Shown here in pieces: positions 1 to 7,093 of a stretch of 9,889 nt of DNA. The DNA lies in assembly GCA_023435545.1 (NCBI GenBank), contig JAEYRQ010000165.1:1-9889 (forward strand), given 5' to 3'. The first letter of the stretch is position 1, and each line of letters starts with the position of its first letter. The position numbers and the translations under genes were made by a program. This DNA is from Pseudomonadota bacterium. Its GTDB lineage: Bacteria; Pseudomonadota; Alphaproteobacteria; Rhizobiales; Tepidamorphaceae. The notes under the pieces were generated by a model. That model ran no database searches. It was not told the DNA's origin and saw nothing but the letters and a program-made list of their open reading frames with translations.

Positions 1-950
1 GCGAATACATTCAGGCCGCCTTTGCCGCCGCCGACGAGATCGGCTTCGACATCTACGAGATGTGCGTCAACATGATCCCCGGCTGGACGAAGGTCGGGGT
101 GCCGACGATCGGCAAGTGCAAGGGCACGCTGGAGGCGCTGCTCAAGTGCGACATGATCATGATCTTTCACGTGCCGCTCTTCGCCAAGTGGCTGCGCGAG
201 GTGCAGCAGGCGGGCGTGCGGGTGCAGATGATCATCGATGCGCCCGACGATCTGGAGCAGCTCCAGTCGCCCCCTGGCCTGAAGGAGGCGGTGGTACATG
301 CCGGCAAGATCTACGAGGCGGCGACGAATGTGCGCGTGACCTCTCCGCACGGCACCGATTTCACCTATTCCCGCGGCGAGTACCCGGTGATGATCCAGTA
401 CGGTATGGCCGACGAGCCGGGGCGGTTCGACCACTGGGGCGTTGGCCTGATCCATACCTTTCCGAACGAGGGCTCGGCCAAGGGCAAGGTGGTCATCATG
501 CCGGGTGACATCGTGATCCTGCCCTACTGCCGCTACGTGGCCGATCCGATCCACCTCGACATAGAGGACGGTCATGTCGTCTCGATCGAGGGCGGGGTCG
601 ATGCGGCGCTGATGCGCGAATGGCTGAAGCGCGGCGAGGAGTTCGACGGCGACCGCGACCCTTACGCCATCTCGCATCTCGGCTGGGGTCTCAATCCCCA
701 GTGCCGCTGGGATTCGATCGCGCTCTACGGCGACATTCCCGAGCGCAGCCGCGCCGCCTCGCGCTGCTTCCCGGGCAACTTCCTGTTCTCCACCGGCCCC
801 AACAGCCAGGGCGGCGGCAAGCGCACCACGCGGGGACACTACGACGTGCCGATGCGCGAGTGCACCATCGAACTGGACGGCAAGGTGGTGGTAGAGCGCG
901 GGCAGCTGGTCGACCCGAAGATGATCGTGTCCGAAGTCAAGCGCGGCTGA
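1..950 (+). CDS. NicX-like ring-cleaving dioxygenase (2,5-dihydroxypyridine 5,6-dioxygenase / M29-like family), 5'-truncated
   Basis: The frame is open from base 3 to the TGA at 948-950, giving 315 residues. The ATG at 60 is internal, because the codons before it continue a plausible protein, so roughly 35-40 N-terminal residues lie outside the window. The family resembles aminopeptidase T (M29) but includes NicX, the non-haem Fe(II) enzyme that opens 2,5-dihydroxypyridine to N-formylmaleamate in the cytoplasm. Supporting motifs are a Gly-Thr-Asp segment (SPHGTDF, near fragment residues 98-104), His225 in HLGWG, and His279/Asp281 in GHYDVP. From memory, NicX of Pseudomonas putida binds iron through His265, His318 and Asp320; the spacing here (54, then 2) nearly matches. 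The neighbouring molybdenum hydroxylase and hydrolase genes fit ring cleavage better than peptidase work. Family placement is good; exact substrate (2,5-dihydroxypyridine or a relative) is inferred. A generic M29-type aminopeptidase annotation is the main alternative. Confidence 0.75.
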   Translation, partial: EYIQAAFAAADEIGFDIYEMCVNMIPGWTKVGVPTIGKCKGTLEALLKCDMIMIFHVPLFAKWLREVQQAGVRVQMIIDAPDDLEQLQSPPGLKEAVVHAGKIYEAATNVRVTSPHGTDFTYSRGEYPVMIQYGMADEPGRFDHWGVGLIHTFPNEGSAKGKVVIMPGDIVILPYCRYVADPIHLDIEDGHVVSIEGGVDAALMREWLKRGEEFDGDRDPYAISHLGWGLNPQCRWDSIALYGDIPERSRAASRCFPGNFLFSTGPNSQGGGKRTTRGHYDVPMRECTIELDGKVVVERGQLVDPKMIVSEVKRG

Positions 951-957
951 TCCGGCG

Positions 958-1419
958 ATGAAGCTCGAGGGCGCCTTCGCGGTCGCCGCACCGCGCCCGG
1001 CGGTCTGGGAGGCGATCCGCGATCCCGGGGTCATGGCGCCGTGCATTCCGGGCTGCGAATCCGCCGAACCGATCGACGACACCCGCTACCGGTCGGTGGT
1101 GGTGGTGAAGTTCGGGCCGATCACTGCGCGGTTCAATCTCGTCATCGAGATCGAGGAGGAGATCGCGCCGGGCTACGTCCGGGTCAGCGCCAAGGGCGAG
1201 GAAGGCACCCGCGCCAGCATGGTGACGGGGCGCGCCGAACTGACGCTGACCGAACCGGCGCCGGGACATACCGGCGTCGCCTGGTCCGGCGAGGTGGCGG
1301 TGACCGGCCGGCTTGCGAAGTACGGCCTGGGTCTCATGCGCAAGAAGATCGAGAGCCTGTCGGCCGAGTTCATTGCAGCCTTCGGTCGCAAGCTCGAGGC
1401 GGAGGCGTCGGCATCATGA
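958..1419 (+). CDS. CoxG-type SRPBCC protein, Mo-hydroxylase accessory
   Basis: This 153-residue protein has the SRPBCC (START-like) fold signature of the CoxG/carbon monoxide dehydrogenase subunit G family. It opens with MKLEG, followed by an APRPAVWEAI helix, the hallmark IPGCES at residues 30-35, and a C-terminal amphipathic helix (KKIESLSAEF region). CoxG of CO dehydrogenase operons helps anchor the enzyme to the membrane; paralogues beside other molybdenum hydroxylases are common and mostly uncharacterised. The usual CoxG C-terminal membrane-anchor extension appears absent, since the protein ends soon after the domain. The ATG at 958 is chosen because MKLEG is the conserved family N-terminus; no good Shine-Dalgarno precedes it, so translation may rely on coupling to the gene ending 7 nt upstream. 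Its place between the dioxygenase and the hydroxylase subunits suggests maturation, docking or a true fourth component. Family certain, role inferred. Confidence 0.85.
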   Translation: MKLEGAFAVAAPRPAVWEAIRDPGVMAPCIPGCESAEPIDDTRYRSVVVVKFGPITARFNLVIEIEEEIAPGYVRVSAKGEEGTRASMVTGRAELTLTEPAPGHTGVAWSGEVAVTGRLAKYGLGLMRKKIESLSAEFIAAFGRKLEAEASAS

Positions 1420-2246
1420 GCTTCGTCATCTCCCCCCCCACGGTCGAGGACGCGATCGCCTTCCATGCGGCGCACCCGGAAGCGCGGCCGATGTCGGGCG
1501 GCGCCTCGCTGGTGGCGATGAAGAACGCCCGGCTGATCGAGGCGAGCCACTTCGTCAGCCTCGCACGGATCGAATCCCTGCGCGGCATTGCGCGGCGCCC
1601 CGATGGCGGCCTGCGGATCGGCGGGATGACGCGGCATCGCGAGATCGCTGCCTGCGCTCTGCTGTCCGGTGATCAGGCGGTCCTGCGCATGGCCGCCGGA
1701 CAGATCGCCAACCGCGTGGTGCGCAATATGGGCACGATCGGCGGCGCGGTCGGCAATGCCGACCCGGCGGCGGACTACCTGCCGGCACTGGCCTGCATTG
1801 GCGCCGAGGTGGAGATCACCGGGTCCGGTGGGGCACGGCGCGTGGCGATGGCCGACTATGTGACGGGCTGGTACGAGAGCGCGCTGGAACCTGGCGAGAT
1901 CGTCACCGCGATCCGGCTGCCATCGCCTGGCCCCGGTCCGGCGGTCTGGCGCAAGCTCGCGCGGGTGCCGGGCGACTATGCAACGGTCTCGGTCGCCTGC
2001 ACGCTCGATGGAGACGGCGTGTCCGTCGCGATCGGGGCATGCGGCCCCGGGCCGATCCGCAGCCCCCAGGCCGAGGCCGAGTTGAGGGGCAAGCTGGCGG
2101 ACCCCTCGGCGGTGCAAGCATTCGCCGGAACGCTTGTTGCGCTTGCCGATCCCGTGGACGATGTCCGCGGCTCCGCCGACTACCGGCGGCGCCTCATCCC
2201 GCGGATGGTTGCGGCCGCAATCCGCGACGTGGCGGGAGGCAGATGA
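1416..2246 (+). CDS. FAD-binding medium subunit of xanthine-oxidase-family molybdenum hydroxylase (CoxM/CutM-like)
   Basis: This 276-residue protein is the flavin subunit that passes electrons from the 2Fe-2S subunit to an acceptor. Motifs are typical of the CoxM/CutM/NdhA-like family: an N-terminal FAD-binding loop SGGAS (residues 27-31, in place of the common AGGQS), and the second flavin motif NMGTIGGAVGNADPAAD with TIGG at 107-110. The C-terminal CO-dehydrogenase flavoprotein domain follows (KLARVPGDYATVSVA). Length fits the family (about 260-290). The ATG at 1416 is chosen over upstream in-frame starts because it gives the canonical N-terminus, overlaps the CoxG-like stop as ATGA, and has GGAGG at 1401-1405. 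The frame stays open far upstream, but that stretch is a shadow of the preceding gene. A run of eight C at 1432-1439 lies five codons after the start. Together with the next two genes it forms one hydroxylase. Confidence 0.92.
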   Translation: MSFVISPPTVEDAIAFHAAHPEARPMSGGASLVAMKNARLIEASHFVSLARIESLRGIARRPDGGLRIGGMTRHREIAACALLSGDQAVLRMAAGQIANRVVRNMGTIGGAVGNADPAADYLPALACIGAEVEITGSGGARRVAMADYVTGWYESALEPGEIVTAIRLPSPGPGPAVWRKLARVPGDYATVSVACTLDGDGVSVAIGACGPGPIRSPQAEAELRGKLADPSAVQAFAGTLVALADPVDDVRGSADYRRRLIPRMVAAAIRDVAGGR

Positions 2247-2722
2247 TGGCACCGAAACAGGTGTTCTCGCTCAATCTGAACGGCCGCACGGCCGAGGTCT
2301 TTGCCAGGTCCGATGCGACGCTGCTCGACGTCCTGCGCGACGATGTCGCGCTGCGCGCGGCAAAACGCGGCTGCAACCAGGGCGTCTGCGGCGCCTGCAC
2401 GGTGATGATCGACGGCTTTCCGGAGCGCTCGTGTCTGACCATGGCTGGTGCCTGCGACGGGCGGGACATCCGCACCCTCGAAGGCTATGCCGGCGACCCG
2501 GCGATGCAGGCCCTGCAGGAGGCGATGATCGCCTCGGGCGGGGTACAGTGCGGGTTCTGCACCGGCGGCCTGCTCATCACCGCGCGCAACCTTATCGAGG
2601 AGACGCCGCGTCCGACCGGCGCCGAGATCCGTGCGGCGCTGTCCGGCCATCTCTGCCGCTGCACCGGCTATGTCCGCATCGTCGAGGCGGTCGCCAGCGC
2701 CGCAGAGGATCTCGCGTCATGA
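2246..2722 (+). CDS. [2Fe-2S] small subunit of xanthine-oxidase-family molybdenum hydroxylase (CoxS/CutS-like)
   Basis: This 158-residue protein carries two [2Fe-2S] clusters that relay electrons from the molybdenum site to FAD. All eight cysteine ligands are visible. The plant-ferredoxin-type N-terminal domain has Cys43, Cys48, Cys51 and Cys63 (GCNQGVCGACTV). The C-terminal helical domain has Cys102, Cys105, Cys137 and Cys139 (QCGFCTGG and CRCTGY). Length is normal for CoxS/CutS/NdhS proteins. Two adjacent ATG codons are possible, at 2243 and 2246. I choose 2246 because GGGAGG at 2234-2239 then sits 6 nt away, and the junction TGATG lets the start overlap the upstream stop; starting at 2243 would add one Met. 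Order FAD, Fe-S, Mo is that of many ring-hydroxylating dehydrogenases. No Tat or Sec signal is seen, so the enzyme should be cytoplasmic. Confidence 0.95.
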   Translation: MAPKQVFSLNLNGRTAEVFARSDATLLDVLRDDVALRAAKRGCNQGVCGACTVMIDGFPERSCLTMAGACDGRDIRTLEGYAGDPAMQALQEAMIASGGVQCGFCTGGLLITARNLIEETPRPTGAEIRAALSGHLCRCTGYVRIVEAVASAAEDLAS

Positions 2723-5049
2723 GCCTCGATCTCGACACCCCGACGGGCATCGCGGTCGGCCTGTCCACGCCGAAGCTCGAGAACCGCGAGAAGGTCACGG
2801 GTCGGGCCGAATACATCGACGACCTCTACAGGCCGGGCATGCTGCACGCCGCGATCCTCGGCTCGCCCTACGCCCATGCCCGGATCCTCTCCTATGACGT
2901 CTCCGAGGCGTTGGCCGCGCCGGGCGTCGTTGCGGTGCTGACCGGTAACGACGTGCCGGACGGGCGCATGGGTGCCTTCATCAAGGACGAGCATGCGCTG
3001 GCGAAGGGCAAGGTGCTCTATCTCGGCGAGCCGGTCGCGGCGATCGCCGCCGAGACGCTGGAACAGGCCCGCGCGGCGGTGAACCTGATCGAGGTCGAAT
3101 ACGAGGAGCTTCCCGCCGTGCTGACGCCGGAGGAGGGCCTCGCGCCGGATGCGCCGATCCTGCACGAGCATGTGGCGGACTACGTCAAGGTGTTCGACGC
3201 GGGGTCGCAGGGCAATCTCTGCTCCCGCACCGAGCTTTCACAGGGCGATGTCGAGGCTGCCTGGGCCGACTGCGCGGTGATCGTGGAAGGGGAGTTCACC
3301 ACCGAGCCGCAGGCCCATGTCGCGATGGAGCCCTGCGGCGCACTCGCCGAGGTCGATGCCCAGGGCCGCGTGACGCTGTGGTCGGCCAACCAGTCGGTGT
3401 TCCGCGTCCAGGCGAATGTCTGCGAGAGCCTGAAGCTGCCGATGAGCCGGCTGCGCAGCCTCACGCCGCGCGTCGGCGGCGGCTTCGGCAACAAGATGGA
3501 GCCGCACATCCAGCCGCTGACGGTCGCGCTGGCGCTCAAGACCGGCCGGCCGGTGAAGTGCATCCTCACCCGTGAGGAGGATTTCGAGATCGTCCGCGCC
3601 CGCCATCCCTTCCGCATCCGCATGAAGACCGGCGCGGATACCGAGGGCCGGATCCTCGCCCGCGACGTCGAGGTGCTCGTTGATTGCGGCGCGTACGCCG
3701 ACGACAGCCCGGGGGTGCTGGGCTATGCGCTGCTGATGTCGGGCGGCCCCTACCGCATCCCGAACCAGCGGGCGCGCGGGCGGCTCGTCTACACCAACAA
3801 GCTGCGCTTCGGCGCCTATCGCGGCTTCGGCAACCCGCAGGTGACCTTTGCCGGCGAGCAGCAGATCGACGAGATCGCCGGCCGCCTCGGCCTCGACCCG
3901 ATCGAGATCCGGCGCCGCAACCTGCTCAAGGAGGGCGACCAGTGGTTCGCCGGGCCTCGGATCGGCTCCAACGGGCTTGCCCGCTGCCTCGACGCAATCG
4001 AACGGGCGGCGGGCTGGACAGACCGGCCCCGTGCGGGCTCCGGCGGCGGGCTTCGCCGCGGCCGCGGCATAGCCGCGACGGCGCATATCTCCGGCCTGCT
4101 CGGCACCGGCGCGATCGTCCGGATGCTCGAAGACGGGACGATCTCGCTCAACACCGGCGCGACGGATATCGGCCAGGGCTCGGACACGGTGCTGGCCCAG
4201 ATCTGCGCCGAGACCCTCCGGATTCCTGTGGAAATGGTCAGCGTCGCCAGCCCCGATACCGACGGTTCGCCCTACAACTGGGGCACCACCGCGAGCCGCG
4301 TGACCTATACCACCGGCCGCGCCGTGGCCGGGGCGGCGCGCGCGGTGCTGAGCCAGGCGATGGGCCATGCCGCCGAAATGCTCGGCGTGCCGGTAGACGC
4401 CCTCGAACTGCGCGACGGCGGTCGTATCGCCGTAAAGGGTTCCAATGACGATCTGCCTTTCGCCGCCATCTCCGGCCGCGCCCACTGGGCCAAGGGCGGG
4501 CCGATCGTCGGCCACCACAGCCTGGTCTTCGAGGAGCCGACCCACGATCCGAAGCGCGCGATCGCGCTGGGCCTGCCGTTCCCGCGCATCGGCGTGTTCA
4601 GCTTCGGCGCGACGCTCGTCGACGTCGAAATCGACGAGGTGACCGGCCAGACGCGGGTGACCGAAGCGTGGAGCGCGATGGATGTCGGGCGCGCGATCAA
4701 CCCGCGGCTGGTCGAGGTGCAGATCGAGGGCGGCTTCGTCCAGGGACTGGGCTTTGCTCTTTACGAGGAGATGGTCTGGGACGGGCCGCGCCTCGTGAAC
4801 CCCTCGCTCATGGACTACAAGGTACCGACCTCGGCCGACAGCCCGCACGTCCACGCGATCATCGTCGAGGATCCCGAACCCGGCGGCCCCTTCGGCGCCA
4901 AGGGCGCGGGCGAGATCGGGCTCAACGCGGTTCCTGCGGCCATTGCCAATGCCGTCGCCGCGGCGCTCGGCGACGGTGTCGCGCCGGCGCTGCCGCTGAC
5001 GTCGGAGCGGATCCTGGCGCGGATCGAGGAGGCCGAACATGCGGCCTGA
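2719..5049 (+). CDS. Molybdopterin-binding large subunit of xanthine-oxidase-family hydroxylase (CutL/XdhB-like)
   Basis: This 776-residue protein is the catalytic subunit, expected to hydroxylate a heteroaromatic ring carbon with oxygen from water at a molybdenum cofactor. The N-terminal a/b-hammerhead domain is seen in VTGRAEYIDDLYRPGML with SPYAHARI. Cofactor motifs follow: GGGFGNK at 253-259 (GGGFGGK is commoner), GAYRGFGNPQ at 365-374, GQG at 485-487, and GAKGAGE at 726-732, where Glu732 should be the catalytic base. The VAYRCSFR loop with S-bound copper that marks form I CO dehydrogenase is absent, so this is not a CO oxidiser. Length matches the family (750-800). The ATG at 2719 overlaps the previous stop as ATGA, with GAGGA at 2705-2709; the much longer open frame upstream is a shadow. 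The context (ring-cleaving dioxygenase, formamidase-like hydrolase, importer) points to an N-heterocycle dehydrogenase, but substrate cannot be read from motifs. Confidence 0.94.
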   Translation: MSLDLDTPTGIAVGLSTPKLENREKVTGRAEYIDDLYRPGMLHAAILGSPYAHARILSYDVSEALAAPGVVAVLTGNDVPDGRMGAFIKDEHALAKGKVLYLGEPVAAIAAETLEQARAAVNLIEVEYEELPAVLTPEEGLAPDAPILHEHVADYVKVFDAGSQGNLCSRTELSQGDVEAAWADCAVIVEGEFTTEPQAHVAMEPCGALAEVDAQGRVTLWSANQSVFRVQANVCESLKLPMSRLRSLTPRVGGGFGNKMEPHIQPLTVALALKTGRPVKCILTREEDFEIVRARHPFRIRMKTGADTEGRILARDVEVLVDCGAYADDSPGVLGYALLMSGGPYRIPNQRARGRLVYTNKLRFGAYRGFGNPQVTFAGEQQIDEIAGRLGLDPIEIRRRNLLKEGDQWFAGPRIGSNGLARCLDAIERAAGWTDRPRAGSGGGLRRGRGIAATAHISGLLGTGAIVRMLEDGTISLNTGATDIGQGSDTVLAQICAETLRIPVEMVSVASPDTDGSPYNWGTTASRVTYTTGRAVAGAARAVLSQAMGHAAEMLGVPVDALELRDGGRIAVKGSNDDLPFAAISGRAHWAKGGPIVGHHSLVFEEPTHDPKRAIALGLPFPRIGVFSFGATLVDVEIDEVTGQTRVTEAWSAMDVGRAINPRLVEVQIEGGFVQGLGFALYEEMVWDGPRLVNPSLMDYKVPTSADSPHVHAIIVEDPEPGGPFGAKGAGEIGLNAVPAAIANAVAAALGDGVAPALPLTSERILARIEEAEHAA
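5026..5032 (+). promoter_or_regulatory. Strong ribosome binding site of the alpha/beta hydrolase gene
   Basis: GAGGAGG lies 6 nt before the ATG at 5039, inside the last codons of the molybdenum subunit gene. It supports a start that overlaps the upstream gene by 11 nt and suggests the hydrolase is well translated. Confidence 0.7.
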
Positions 5050-5866
5050 GGACTATCCGCCGCAGGATGCATTCACCGAGATCGGGGCGAAGTATCACGC
5101 CCGCATCATCAGTCTTGCCGATGCGGTGCCGACCGTAGAGTGGCAGCACGGCGACGATCCCTATCAGTCGGTGGCGCTCTATCCGGCGCCGGACCCGCGC
5201 GGCGATATCGTGGTGATGATCCACGGTGGCGGCTGGACCAACGGCTACAAGGAATGGATGGCCTTCTGCGCACCGGCGCTCACCGCGCGCGGCATCACGG
5301 CCGCCAGCCTCGGCTACCGGCTCGCGCCGATGCATGTCTGGCCGGCGGGATTCGATGACGTGGCCGACGGCATCGCTGCGGTCGCGGCACGGGCTGCCGA
5401 ACATGGCGGCGATCCGGGGCGCATCTTCGTGTCCGGCCATTCGGCAGGCGGACATCTGGCGGCGCTGCTTGCGCTGCGCACCGACTGGCAGGGCCCTCGT
5501 GGGCTTCCTGCCGACGTGGTGAAAGGCGCGCTGCCGATTTCCGGCAGCTACGATTTTGGCCCCGAGTCCGGCTTCAGGATGCGCCCGCGGTTCCTCGGCG
5601 ATCCGGCGCTGGGCAACGAGGGGCCGGCCTCGCCAGTCAACTGGCTGCGCGGCGACTCGCCGCCCTTCCACGTGTCCTGGGGCGGCAACGACTTTCCGCA
5701 CCTGATCGAGCAGGCAAAGCGCTTCGCGGTCGCGCTTGCCGGCAAGGGCGTGCGGGTCGAGACGCTGGAGATCGACACTGCCGACCATCTCGGCGCCTCC
5801 TACGCTTCCGCCGAGCCCGATGGAGCGTGGATTGAATCCGCCGACGAGTTCATCCGCCGGACATGA
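5039..5866 (+). CDS. Alpha/beta hydrolase, kynurenine formamidase/esterase-like; candidate N-formyl amide deformylase
   Basis: This 275-residue protein is a serine hydrolase with a complete triad. HGGGW at 62-66 is the oxyanion-hole motif, GHSAG at 133-137 is the nucleophile elbow (Ser135), Asp218 lies in GGNDFP, and His250 in TADHLG. GYRLAP at 92-97 and ISGSYDFGPESG are typical of the arylformamidase (AFMID/BNA7-like) and hormone-sensitive-lipase groups. No signal peptide is seen, so it is cytoplasmic. Arylformamidases remove N-formyl groups. In nicotinate-type pathways the product of NicX is N-formylmaleamate, which needs a deformylase (NicD, also alpha/beta hydrolase fold but, as I recall, without the HGGG motif). 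This gene is therefore a plausible functional counterpart of NicD. Start at 5039 is fixed by a strong GAGGAGG and overlaps the hydroxylase stop by 11 nt. Alternatives are a carboxylesterase or a true kynurenine formamidase; no tryptophan-catabolic neighbours are visible. Confidence 0.85.
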   Translation: MRPEDYPPQDAFTEIGAKYHARIISLADAVPTVEWQHGDDPYQSVALYPAPDPRGDIVVMIHGGGWTNGYKEWMAFCAPALTARGITAASLGYRLAPMHVWPAGFDDVADGIAAVAARAAEHGGDPGRIFVSGHSAGGHLAALLALRTDWQGPRGLPADVVKGALPISGSYDFGPESGFRMRPRFLGDPALGNEGPASPVNWLRGDSPPFHVSWGGNDFPHLIEQAKRFAVALAGKGVRVETLEIDTADHLGASYASAEPDGAWIESADEFIRRT

Positions 5867-5881
5867 GCCTGGGAAACAGGC
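5867..5881 (+). promoter_or_regulatory. Small stem-loop between hydrolase and livK genes
   Basis: GCCTG (5867-5871) and CAGGC (5877-5881) are perfect inverted repeats around a GGAAA loop, starting at the base after the hydrolase stop codon. It is short and has no T-run, so it is not a convincing terminator. It may affect mRNA processing at the join between catabolic and transport genes, or be chance in GC-rich DNA. No clear -35/-10 promoter is seen in this 45-nt gap. Confidence 0.25.
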
Positions 5882-5900
5882 CGGGACCGGATCATGCAGA

Positions 5901-5905
5901 GGGAG
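5901..5905 (+). promoter_or_regulatory. Ribosome binding site deciding the livK start
   Basis: GGGAG within GAGGGAGA lies 6 nt before the ATG at 5912. The alternative upstream in-frame ATG at 5894 has no comparable site and would put charged residues (QRET) ahead of the signal peptide, so 5912 is preferred. Confidence 0.7.
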
Positions 5906-5911
5906 ACGACA

Positions 5912-7081
5912 ATGCTAAAACGACAGTTCTTCCGCCTGGCCTTCGCAAGCACCCTGGTCGCGATCGCGGCTCCCGCGTTCGCCGCAGAACCGGTTAAGAT
6001 CGGCTACACGATCGCGCGCACGGGCCTCTTCGCCGCCGCCGCGCCGAGCCAGGAGCAGGCCTACGCGCTCTGGGCCGAACAGGTCAATGCCGCGGGCGGC
6101 CTCGACGTCGCGGGCGAGAAGCGCCCGGTCGAGTTCGTCTCCTATGACGACGAGAGCGACCCGGCGAAGTCCGCCCAACTCTACGAACGGCTGATCAACT
6201 CGGACCAGGTGGACCTGCTGATGGCGCCCTGGGGCACGCCGCACCATCTGAATGTTGCCGGCGTGGTCGAGCGCTACGGCTTCCCGATGGTCGGCAACAC
6301 CGCTGCCTCGGTTGCCATCCGCGAGGTGCAGCCCGGGAACATCTGGTTCCCGACCTCGGCGATCCCCGACCAGATCGGCCCGGAGCTCGCCGCAATGCTG
6401 CGCGAGGCGGGCGTCAAGTCGGTGGCGATCATTGCCAACGTCCTGCCGTTCGGCCAGGAGAACCTCAAGTTCCTCGCCCCGGCCCTTCAGGAGGCCGGCA
6501 TCGAGGTGAAGATGTCGGAGAACTATCCGCCCGACATCTCCGACATGACCGCGCTGCTGACCCAGGTGCGCAACGCCGCGCCCGATGCGGTGATCGCGCT
6601 GACCTACCCGGCCGACGCCTTCCTCTACATGGGCCAGGCCCGCGAACTCGGGATCGAGGCGCCCTACCAGTTCATGCTGATCGGGCCGACCATCGACGCC
6701 TTCGGACAGGCCTTCGGACCGGCAGCCGACGGGATCATCACGCTTGCCCACTGGTCGCCCGAGCAGGATGCCTGGCCGCGCGCCCGGCCGTTCTTCGAGG
6801 CCTATTCCGAACGCTGGGGGCAGGCGCCAGACTACCTCGACAGCGCGTTGGCCTACATGTCGGCCGAGATCCTGCAGCAGGCGGTGGCGAAGGCCGGGCT
6901 CGACCGCGACGCGCTGCGCGCCGCGATCGCCGAGGGTACCTTCGACACGATCAACGGCGAAGTGCGCTTCGAGGGCGTGCAGAATGCGGTGACCCCGACC
7001 GCTTTCGTGCAGCGCCAGGACGGGCGTATGCAGATCGTCTGGCCGCCTGAGATCGCTACCGCGCCGCTGAAGGCCCGCTGA
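5912..7081 (+). CDS. livK: Periplasmic substrate-binding protein of branched-chain-amino-acid-type ABC importer (LivK-like)
   Basis: This 389-residue protein is a type I periplasmic binding protein of the Leu/Ile/Val-binding family (Peripla_BP_6). It captures the ligand in the periplasm and delivers it to the LivHM permease. The signal peptide is clear: positive MLKRQ, hydrophobic core, and AFA|AE cleavage after residue 24. The mature protein starts with VKIGYTIARTGLF, the usual first strand and loop. The ligand-loop region LLMAPWGTPHHLNVAG and the hinge segment PMVGNTAAS are also typical. Length matches the family. Its start is 5912 rather than 5894 because of the signal peptide and Shine-Dalgarno. 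It is the first transporter gene and the only one flanked by gaps on both sides, as expected for a component needed in excess. The Liv name is by family; adjacent catabolic genes suggest an aromatic or heteroaromatic acid/phenol-like ligand instead of leucine. Confidence 0.92.
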   Translation: MLKRQFFRLAFASTLVAIAAPAFAAEPVKIGYTIARTGLFAAAAPSQEQAYALWAEQVNAAGGLDVAGEKRPVEFVSYDDESDPAKSAQLYERLINSDQVDLLMAPWGTPHHLNVAGVVERYGFPMVGNTAASVAIREVQPGNIWFPTSAIPDQIGPELAAMLREAGVKSVAIIANVLPFGQENLKFLAPALQEAGIEVKMSENYPPDISDMTALLTQVRNAAPDAVIALTYPADAFLYMGQARELGIEAPYQFMLIGPTIDAFGQAFGPAADGIITLAHWSPEQDAWPRARPFFEAYSERWGQAPDYLDSALAYMSAEILQQAVAKAGLDRDALRAAIAEGTFDTINGEVRFEGVQNAVTPTAFVQRQDGRMQIVWPPEIATAPLKAR

Positions 7082-7093
7082 CCTCTGCGACTG

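Noticed and set aside
1173..2252. 359-codon open frame on the minus strand opposite the CoxG-like and FAD genes
   Set aside because: Low-complexity Arg/His/Ala-rich translation and full overlap with two well-supported genes.
2134..2718. Apparent 195-residue N-terminal extension of the molybdenum subunit
   Set aside because: The extension is the out-of-frame reading of the Fe-S gene and the end of the FAD gene, Arg-rich and without domain features. The family N-terminus begins at 2719.
3238..5040. 600-codon open frame on the minus strand opposite the molybdenum subunit gene
   Set aside because: It is antisense to a gene with clear family motifs. Its translation is rich in Arg, Ala, Asp and Gly without recognisable domains, as expected for an antisense shadow in GC-rich DNA.
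2719..5049. Form I CO dehydrogenase (CoxL) reading, suggested by the CoxG and CoxM/S/L-like set
   Set aside because: The diagnostic Cys-containing VAYRCSFR loop is absent; the equivalent region reads GAYRGFGNPQ.
5894..5911. Upstream ATG start for the binding protein
   Set aside because: It adds a charged hexapeptide before a textbook signal peptide and lacks the ribosome binding site that serves 5912.
5867..5911. Internal promoter or operator before livK
   Set aside because: Only 45 nt are available and I could not identify convincing -35/-10 elements; the one inverted repeat is short.
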